DNA of 59,126 nt from NCBI GenBank assembly GCA_002070455.1, contig MWDG01000013.1, positions 1 through 59,126 on the forward strand, in the 5' to 3' direction. The stretch's first letter is position 1, and each line of letters opens with the position of its first letter. Below are positions 54,049-59,126 of the stretch, in pieces. This DNA is from Deltaproteobacteria bacterium ADurb.Bin151. Its GTDB lineage: Bacteria > Desulfobacterota > Syntrophia > Syntrophales > Smithellaceae. Made by a program: the position numbers and the translations under genes. The notes beneath the pieces were generated by a model, which ran no database searches, was not told the DNA's origin, and saw nothing but the letters and a program-made list of their open reading frames with translations.

Positions 54049-55737
54049 TTATTTCACATCCAAAAATCTCTGCAATTGCTTTTCCACGGTACTCAACGCG
54101 GAATAGTCTTTCATTTTCAGCCTGGCGGCTTCGGCCATTTCCCGATAGGCCTCCGGTTTATTTTTCACAATTTCATAGCTATGACGATAGGCGTTCATCA
54201 AAGACTCCCAATCAATGCGATATTTTAATGCCCTGAAAAGTTCTCTTGGATCGTGCGGCCATATGGCAGGCTCGACACCGGATTGTACAAGCAGGGTTGA
54301 CGATTGCTCCACATAGTCAGCCAGTGATGTGTGGCAGGGCGCAATGGCCGGTTTGCCGCAGGACATGAATTCCATCAACGGCAGACATAAACCCTCGCAT
54401 CGTGCCGCATTTACGTAAAAAGATGTGGCCGCAATTAATTTTTCGTATTCAGCATCATCCAGATAACCATGCAATGCGACAATCCGGCATTTAAAGGGCC
54501 ACATCTGCTGAAACAGGAAATGTAATCTTCCAAGAAAGCTCGAAACGGAGTGGTGTGTCATTTTAAGGACAAGTGTCGTGTCTTCCACATCCTGAAAAGC
54601 CGCGCAAAAAGCTTTGACCATGTCGATCCAGTTCTTCCGGTCATCACATGGATTGAACACGGATGTGTAGACAATACCATCAAGCGATATGTTGCGCAGT
54701 GCATCTCCGCTGTCCGCTTCCTGCATCTTGTCCGATTGGTCGGCATCAGCAGTCAATTCCAGGAAATGCAGACCCACTCCCATTGAACGGGAATCTCTGG
54801 CGTCCGGAACCGGCGATAAATCCAGACCGGAAAATTTAAGTATATTTTCTGCCTTTTTTAAGTGAAAGCTTGCCGTCGTTTCCGTAAAATCACTGGAAAG
54901 AGTTATGTTTTGTTTTTCGTTACCCATAGAAATAAATATTTCTTTGCCTATATTGGCGGCATATCCTCTGGCACGAATTTTCAAGCATACATCTCCGTTG
55001 AGTTTATAGGGAATTAAAACCCATGGTTTCTCAACACGCGACCATGTTCCCCACGATTCAGGATCGTAAAATCCTCCCAGATAAGCGCGAAACTCATCGG
55101 TCAGGCTGAAACCCATCCGGCTTGTTCCGCCGGGAAAGTCTTTGAAATTAAAACCTTCAAATGAATTCTTTATTTCGAAGGACTCGGGGGTAATGACATA
55201 GTTTCGACTGTCAATAATGTTGCCTCTTATCGCCATCTCCGTTTTAGCAGTTGGAAATGGGTTATGGCGGATGGCATACGTCGCGAATGTATCCCATACC
55301 GGCACCGGTATCGAGGCAACGTGAAAATCCGGTCCCATCGCCTTTTTCACGGCATTGGCTGAATATTGCGACAGCGTAATGGCCCGGCCGTGATCCATAA
55401 AAACGTTTCGCCAGTCGTTCTTCATATCTCCATCCCAGACCTCGTCCGGAATGCGGTCAAACTCCCATGCAAACACACAGACCGTTGGACAGCGCAGACC
55501 TATTGCCGATTTGTTTGGGGGGGAAAATGTCAGAAAGACGCAATCTTCACCCCGCTTGAGGCAATCATCATAAATTGCATCCACTTCCTGTTCGGGATTC
55601 TTCACTACAACAACCTTCCCCAGCTCCCGTAAAACAGGTAGGAATCCCTTCAAAACAAAGTAATAACTGTATTCCGGCATTCCCAGGCTTTGTTTTAATT
55701 GTTCTTCGCTGACTTGAGAATAAACGATAAATAACAT
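54049..55737 (-). CDS. GT4-like glycosyltransferase with inserted beta-sandwich module
   Basis: 562 residues. Residues 1-165 and 348-562 align with the 52640-54043 protein (YSYYFVLKGFLPVLRELGK, CVFAWEFDRIPDEVWDGDMK, DGIVYTSVFNPCDDRKNWID, CEGLCLPLMEFMSCGKPAIA). Between them, residues ~222-332 form an extra beta-rich domain: FYDPESWGTWSRVEKPWVL, LKIRARGYAANIGKEIFI, DARDSRSMGVGLHFLEL. I recognise that block as the 'SWGTWS ... DxRxLGIGL' module found in several capsule/O-antigen proteins, probably carbohydrate-binding. A 7-G run (55517-55523) lies in the frame. Confidence 0.84.
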   Translation of the reverse strand: MLFIVYSQVSEEQLKQSLGMPEYSYYFVLKGFLPVLRELGKVVVVKNPEQEVDAIYDDCLKRGEDCVFLTFSPPNKSAIGLRCPTVCVFAWEFDRIPDEVWDGDMKNDWRNVFMDHGRAITLSQYSANAVKKAMGPDFHVASIPVPVWDTFATYAIRHNPFPTAKTEMAIRGNIIDSRNYVITPESFEIKNSFEGFNFKDFPGGTSRMGFSLTDEFRAYLGGFYDPESWGTWSRVEKPWVLIPYKLNGDVCLKIRARGYAANIGKEIFISMGNEKQNITLSSDFTETTASFHLKKAENILKFSGLDLSPVPDARDSRSMGVGLHFLELTADADQSDKMQEADSGDALRNISLDGIVYTSVFNPCDDRKNWIDMVKAFCAAFQDVEDTTLVLKMTHHSVSSFLGRLHFLFQQMWPFKCRIVALHGYLDDAEYEKLIAATSFYVNAARCEGLCLPLMEFMSCGKPAIAPCHTSLADYVEQSSTLLVQSGVEPAIWPHDPRELFRALKYRIDWESLMNAYRHSYEIVKNKPEAYREMAEAARLKMKDYSALSTVEKQLQRFLDVK

Positions 55738-55844
55738 TATAAAGTATTTACGTCCTTAAATTTGTAGTCCGATCGATGTTCAACATTCTTAACCCCTTGA
55801 TCATATAAAATAATCAATTACATCATTCCGGCTAAGGCCTGAGT

Positions 55845-57020
55845 CTATCGATTTTTTAATAATACTGGATTCCGGCCTTCGCGGGAATGACGAAAAGAGT
55901 TGTTTTGCAGAACCTCATCATATACTGCCACTGTCTGCGCCGCTGTCTGTTGCCAGGAAAAACGATCCAAATTCTTGAACCCTTTTTCGCGGAGCTCCCG
56001 TCGTAATAACTGATTTTTTGCAACCCGCGCAATGCACAGGGCCATGTCTTTGATTGAAAAAGGATCAAAATAAATGCCTGCATCACCCGCCACTTCGGGG
56101 ATCGACGCAGCATGGGAACAAATCACGGGAACGCCCACGGTCATGGCCTCCAGCACCGGCAGCCCAAATCCTTCATAAAATGAAGGATAAATCATGAAGT
56201 CCGCCCGTTTCAAAATTTCTAAAACATTCCGTCGTTCCAGATAGCCGGTCCAGATGATATCTTTGTACCCATAGCTTCCCTGAATATCATTTTCAACCGG
56301 ATATTGATGACCAATCAGCACAAGTTTCTGAAGGATATGATGCTTTTTTTTCGCCTCCAGAAAAGCCCTGATTAATCCGGAAAGATTCTTGTTCGCTGTC
56401 GAACTGCTGAAGGCCATTGCGTAAGGCAATGTCAAAGCAGGCAGGTTTTGATCCCCAGGCTCATCATCTGATTTCGTTTCCATTACCTCGTTGTTATCGG
56501 CAGCAAGATGCGTAACAACTACTTTTTCCGCCGGAACAGGGTACTGCCCCAGAATTTCCTCGCGGGAAAAATTGGATATGGTAATCACTTTGTTGGAACG
56601 GATGACAGCCTGACGCACGATCAGCCTAAGCATCAGGCGGCGCGACAACGGCATCGAATTGCCAAAAGCTTTGAAGTTGAGGTCCGGTATGCTTACAATC
56701 GACGGTCCGGACAGAAAAATCGGTGACGTGTATGCCAGTGAATGAAGCAAATCAATTTTATATTGTTTAACGTACCGCCTGAGCCTGATTTGTTCAAAGT
56801 GGTAGCGATTTTTCCGATTGACCGCGTAAACGGGACATACAACTTTCGAAAAATCCGGATCATCATCGGCAATCAGACGGTCCGACTCCCGATTTACGAA
56901 CAGAAAAAATTCATGATCCGGCTTGATTTGTCTCAAACCTCTCAACAACCCTCTGGCGTATGTTTCCGTCCCTCCAACAATTCCGGGAATCAAATACAAC
57001 AGGTTTAGTCCAATGCGCAT
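55845..57020 (-). CDS. GT4 glycosyltransferase, C-terminus extended by a dispersed repeat
   Basis: A 391-residue GT4 protein: MRIGLNLLYLIPGIVGGTET, YHFEQIRLRRYVKQYKIDLL, SIVSIPDLNF, TISNFSREEIL, FSSSTANKNLSGLIRAFLEA, GYLERRNVLEILKRADF, and EX7E in YEGFGLPVLEAMTVG. It matches the family of mannosyl- and rhamnosyltransferases with N-terminal GG-E. The natural end of the family is near SWQQTAAQTVAVYDEVL; the last ~18 residues (FRHSREGRNPVLL) are the translation of a CATTCCCGCGAAGG-type intergenic repeat that has replaced the original stop. ATG 57020. Confidence 0.88.
   Translation of the reverse strand: MRIGLNLLYLIPGIVGGTETYARGLLRGLRQIKPDHEFFLFVNRESDRLIADDDPDFSKVVCPVYAVNRKNRYHFEQIRLRRYVKQYKIDLLHSLAYTSPIFLSGPSIVSIPDLNFKAFGNSMPLSRRLMLRLIVRQAVIRSNKVITISNFSREEILGQYPVPAEKVVVTHLAADNNEVMETKSDDEPGDQNLPALTLPYAMAFSSSTANKNLSGLIRAFLEAKKKHHILQKLVLIGHQYPVENDIQGSYGYKDIIWTGYLERRNVLEILKRADFMIYPSFYEGFGLPVLEAMTVGVPVICSHAASIPEVAGDAGIYFDPFSIKDMALCIARVAKNQLLRRELREKGFKNLDRFSWQQTAAQTVAVYDEVLQNNSFRHSREGRNPVLLKNR
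55861..55895. repeat. Dispersed GGATTCC..CTTCGCGGGAATGAC repeat inside the end of a GT4 gene
   Basis: The bases ctggattccggccttcgcgg and following aatgac match a very common proteobacterial intergenic repeat (consensus CATTCCCGCGAAGGCGGGAATCC). It lies inside the reading frame and supplies the last residues FRHSREGRNPV. One arm is mutated (GGCC instead of GGCG), so the hairpin is imperfect. Confidence 0.75.
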
Positions 57021-57044
57021 GAATGTCCTTGATACAAAACATTT

Positions 57045-58277
57045 TTATACGTGATAAGTATCCATCAAATCCCGATGCTTCCGCATGATGATCGGTTTCG
57101 CGTATTTTTCGGTCGCAACCCGACACGCCTGAACGGACATTTCCTGCAGCCACGGACGATTAGCATTCGCTTCCAGGATGGTCTTGGCGATGAGTTCAGG
57201 CGATCCCGGAGCCACCACCCAACCAATATTCTCTTCTAAAAGAACGCGGGCAATCTCTGAACCCTCTTCAGCAACCGCGAGAATCGGTTTTCCAGCCGAC
57301 ATGATATTGTACATTCTGCTAGGCACCGACGCACCCGCCATTCCTCTGACAAAAGATATGATCGCCAGATCGCAGGCGTTAAGTAGCGTGATAAGTTCTG
57401 AGCGAGGCTGTGGAGAAAGAATCGTAATATTCTTCAGTCCAAGTCCAGAAACTTTTTTTCTCAACCAGGATTCCTTGGCACCGGAACCGATAAACAAGAA
57501 ATGGATATCCCTATGCTGCTCCAGTATTTGCGCGCATTGGACCAAACTTTCCAGGTCATGTGTTCTTCCCATGTTGCCTGAATATTGAACAACAAATTTG
57601 TTCAGGATACCCAGGCGATTCAGCAAGGTATTCCTCTCTCTTGGCAGAGGCTTGATCTCATCACAGTCCGCCCAATGCGTAATCAGAGAAACTTTTTCAA
57701 TACCATTGCCTGTTTTTCCATGCACAAGCTCTGTCATTTGTCTTCCCAACACCAATATACGATCGGATCTCTTATAAATATTCTTTTGAACAGCACTGAT
57801 AATTTTGGCTACCGCCGAGTCCGCCTTGATGATCTGTGCCGCCACAAGAACTTCCGGATACATATCTTCCAGACGTAAAACCATCTTTGCCCCGCGAATT
57901 TTGCATACAAAACTTGCAATAAGAGGAAGAGTCGGCGGATTAGTGATTACTAGAACAACGTCATGTTTACGAATTCTTCACAGGGCATTGAAAAAGACGG
58001 ATACACTGATTGTCAGAAGATTCAGAAGACGAAATAACAGGATATCCTTATTCAAGGCTGTCGCCCTGCATCGGTGAATAAGAACGTTATGATGAACTTC
58101 GTCTTTTGGCGCTTTTGTACCACGGGCAGCATATGTAGGCTGAACCGTCAAAACATGAACACGATGCCGGGTGGCTATGTCCTCAGCAATTTTCGTAATA
58201 TAATATCCAGACCCTGTTTCCTCAGGATAATATAGTTCAGAAAGTACCCAAATGGTTTTTTCTTGCTTCTTCAACAC
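57045..58277 (-). pseudogene. GT4 glycosyltransferase (WbuB-like) interrupted by one in-frame TGA
   Basis: The full frame is 411 codons with no shift: codons 1-99 (TIWVLSELYYPEETGSGYYI, RHRVHVLTVQPTYAARG, SVSVFFNAL), then TGA at 57978-57980, then RIRKHDVVLVITNPPTLPL, LEDMYPEVL, VVQYSGNMGRTHDLESLVQ, SVPSRMYNIMSAGKPILAVA to the end at 57045. The family continues smoothly across the TGA, where the expected residue could be Arg (CGA to TGA). A restart at a later ATG (57884) would give only the C-terminal two thirds. Start: GTG 58277 with AAGGG upstream. Confidence 0.85.
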
Positions 58278-58286
58278 CAGAAACCC

Positions 58287-59066
58287 TTATATATTTTTAA
58301 TTTTGTAACAGAATCGTCCGATATGCTCCCTGAAAATCAGCGTGTTTTTCAAAAGACACTGGGATTGCGGAATAAACCGGACAGCAGCCGTCCCGGCAGG
58401 TGAAGCGTATAGAAAACCTGCCGGCAGGGGCCGAATATTTTTAAAATATTTTCTGAACTCCGCTTCGCTTCTTTTCATGTGCCAGGCCGAGGTCACCAGG
58501 CCCAGCCTGACGTTTTTGTCCGGAAACATTTTACTGAGCTCTATGGCATGTTCATACGTGTTGCGCGATTTGGCCTCAAGGCGGATTTTGTGGCCGGGAA
58601 CCCCGAGAGATTCAGCCATTTGCGCCATCAGTTCCGCCCCCGAAACCCTGCTTTGGTCCCTCCCGGAACAAACCAGGTATTTGGCGCCGCTTTGCTTGTA
58701 CATCCGAACGGCATGCACCAGTCTGACCGTGGTGGTCTCGCCCGGAAACGTTTCGGCAACCGACTGGATATCATAATTGGTGCCGCTCAATACCGCGACA
58801 ACATCCAGCTTTGCTTTTTCATCGACATGAAGACTTTTTATGTAGTTTTTCTCCAGCTGGTAGCTCAGATAGCCGGACACGGTCTGGATACTGAATCCAT
58901 AGAGTAAAACAATGATAAAAAATAAAAACAGGCCGCCTCCCTTTTGCTTTCTGAAGAATGATGACCTCAAAAAATAAATGAGCAGAAGAACAAAGATGAT
59001 GAAAACGGGATCAATTAAAGATTTTAACACATCATACATTACTGACACCATGAGAGCTTTGATCAT
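58287..59066 (-). CDS. YdcF/ElyC-like (DUF218) membrane protein
   Basis: 259 residues. Two to three N-terminal membrane helices (~residues 12-65) precede a soluble DUF218 domain: AVLSGTNYDIQ, RLVHAVRMYKQSGAKYLVCS, SRNTYEHAIELSKMF (the conserved R-N-T block), and LVTSAWHMKRSEAEFRKY. Members near the envelope (ElyC, SanA) affect peptidoglycan or lipid-carrier handling; a role in undecaprenyl-linked glycan metabolism is plausible. GGGAGG lies 12 bases before ATG 59066; ATG codons at residues 6 and 10 are alternatives. The last 60 bases of the window beyond it hold nothing complete. Confidence 0.85.
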   Translation of the reverse strand: MIKALMVSVMYDVLKSLIDPVFIIFVLLLIYFLRSSFFRKQKGGGLFLFFIIVLLYGFSIQTVSGYLSYQLEKNYIKSLHVDEKAKLDVVAVLSGTNYDIQSVAETFPGETTTVRLVHAVRMYKQSGAKYLVCSGRDQSRVSGAELMAQMAESLGVPGHKIRLEAKSRNTYEHAIELSKMFPDKNVRLGLVTSAWHMKRSEAEFRKYFKNIRPLPAGFLYASPAGTAAVRFIPQSQCLLKNTLIFREHIGRFCYKIKNI

Positions 59067-59126
59067 ATGAAAAAGCTACCTCCCTTCGGGTTCTGTAGTA
59101 AAATGAACCCAGGGAAATAAAAACAA

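Noticed and set aside
57807..57816. GGCGGTAGCC on the minus strand as an RfaH ops element
   Set aside because: It lies inside a glycosyltransferase coding frame, not in a leader, and lacks the rest of the ops/JUMPStart consensus.
57978..57980. In-frame TGA as a selenocysteine codon
   Set aside because: No selenoprotein is known in GT4 families, the site is not catalytic, and no clear SECIS-like hairpin follows the codon. A nonsense mutation or error is simpler.

Overview
The window is almost entirely one very large surface-polysaccharide locus (O-antigen, capsule or exopolysaccharide type) from a Gram-negative bacterium of roughly mid-40s percent GC. A PEP-CTERM protein with a sigma-54-type promoter, CRTAC1/FG-GAP and other lipoproteins, two ABC-2 polysaccharide exporters and short palindromic dispersed repeats suggest a deltaproteobacterium (Desulfobacterota, perhaps Syntrophales-like). 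That placement is inference only. No rRNA, tRNA, CRISPR array or intact insertion sequence was seen.

Layout. (1) 1-2074, minus: the N-terminal part of a CapD/WbpM-type nucleotide-sugar dehydratase, a DPM1-like glycosyltransferase and an apparent AbiE scar. (2) 2255-2812: a RelE/ParE-Phd toxin-antitoxin pair with a phased TGTACA operator. (3) 3027-14144, minus: SDR/epimerase genes, six soluble or membrane-anchored glycosyltransferases, UDP-glucuronate 4-epimerase, a Glf-like flavoprotein and a large membrane protein. (4) 14237-21905, minus: DUF1566 protein, CRTAC1 lipoprotein, asparagine synthase, two methyltransferases, a small lipoprotein and a secreted unknown. (5) 21917-31198, minus: exporter 1 (wzm-wzt) coupled to a 2365-residue fusion of methyltransferase, kinase-like domain, repeat-built coiled coil, two GT2 and two GT4 domains. 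(6) 31199-32251: a 1-kb divergent intergenic region with palindromes and a candidate promoter. (7) 32252-38125, plus: a GT-C-like membrane protein, a broken wbqC, a GtrB/ArnC-like glycosyltransferase, and WecD- and WecE-like enzymes for dTDP-Fuc4NAc. (8) 38322-38902: PEP-CTERM gene and its promoter. (9) 39257-41517: rmd-gmd (GDP-D-rhamnose). (10) 41636-49723: YfhO-type membrane protein, acyltransferase, gene remnants, radical SAM protein, methyltransferase and exporter 2 (wzt-wzm). (11) 49777-59066: a tandem-GT4 synthase, three related GT4 genes, one GT4 gene interrupted by an in-frame stop, and a YdcF-like protein.

How the genes fit together. Both exporters carry a Wzt C-terminal extension, which in known systems recognises the finished non-reducing end of a chain. 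Beside exporter 1 sits a protein that looks like WbdD (terminal methyltransferase plus kinase plus coiled-coil ruler) fused to four glycosyltransferase domains. Beside exporter 2 are a WbdA-like tandem-GT4 protein and a free methyltransferase. Gmd/Rmd would supply GDP-D-rhamnose. WecE/WecD would supply dTDP-Fuc4NAc, which the GtrB-like and GT-C-like proteins of the plus-strand operon could add as a side group. Several decayed glycosyltransferase, methyltransferase and wbqC genes, two MITE-like elements and a homopolymer tract in wzt2 suggest that the locus is being actively remodelled.
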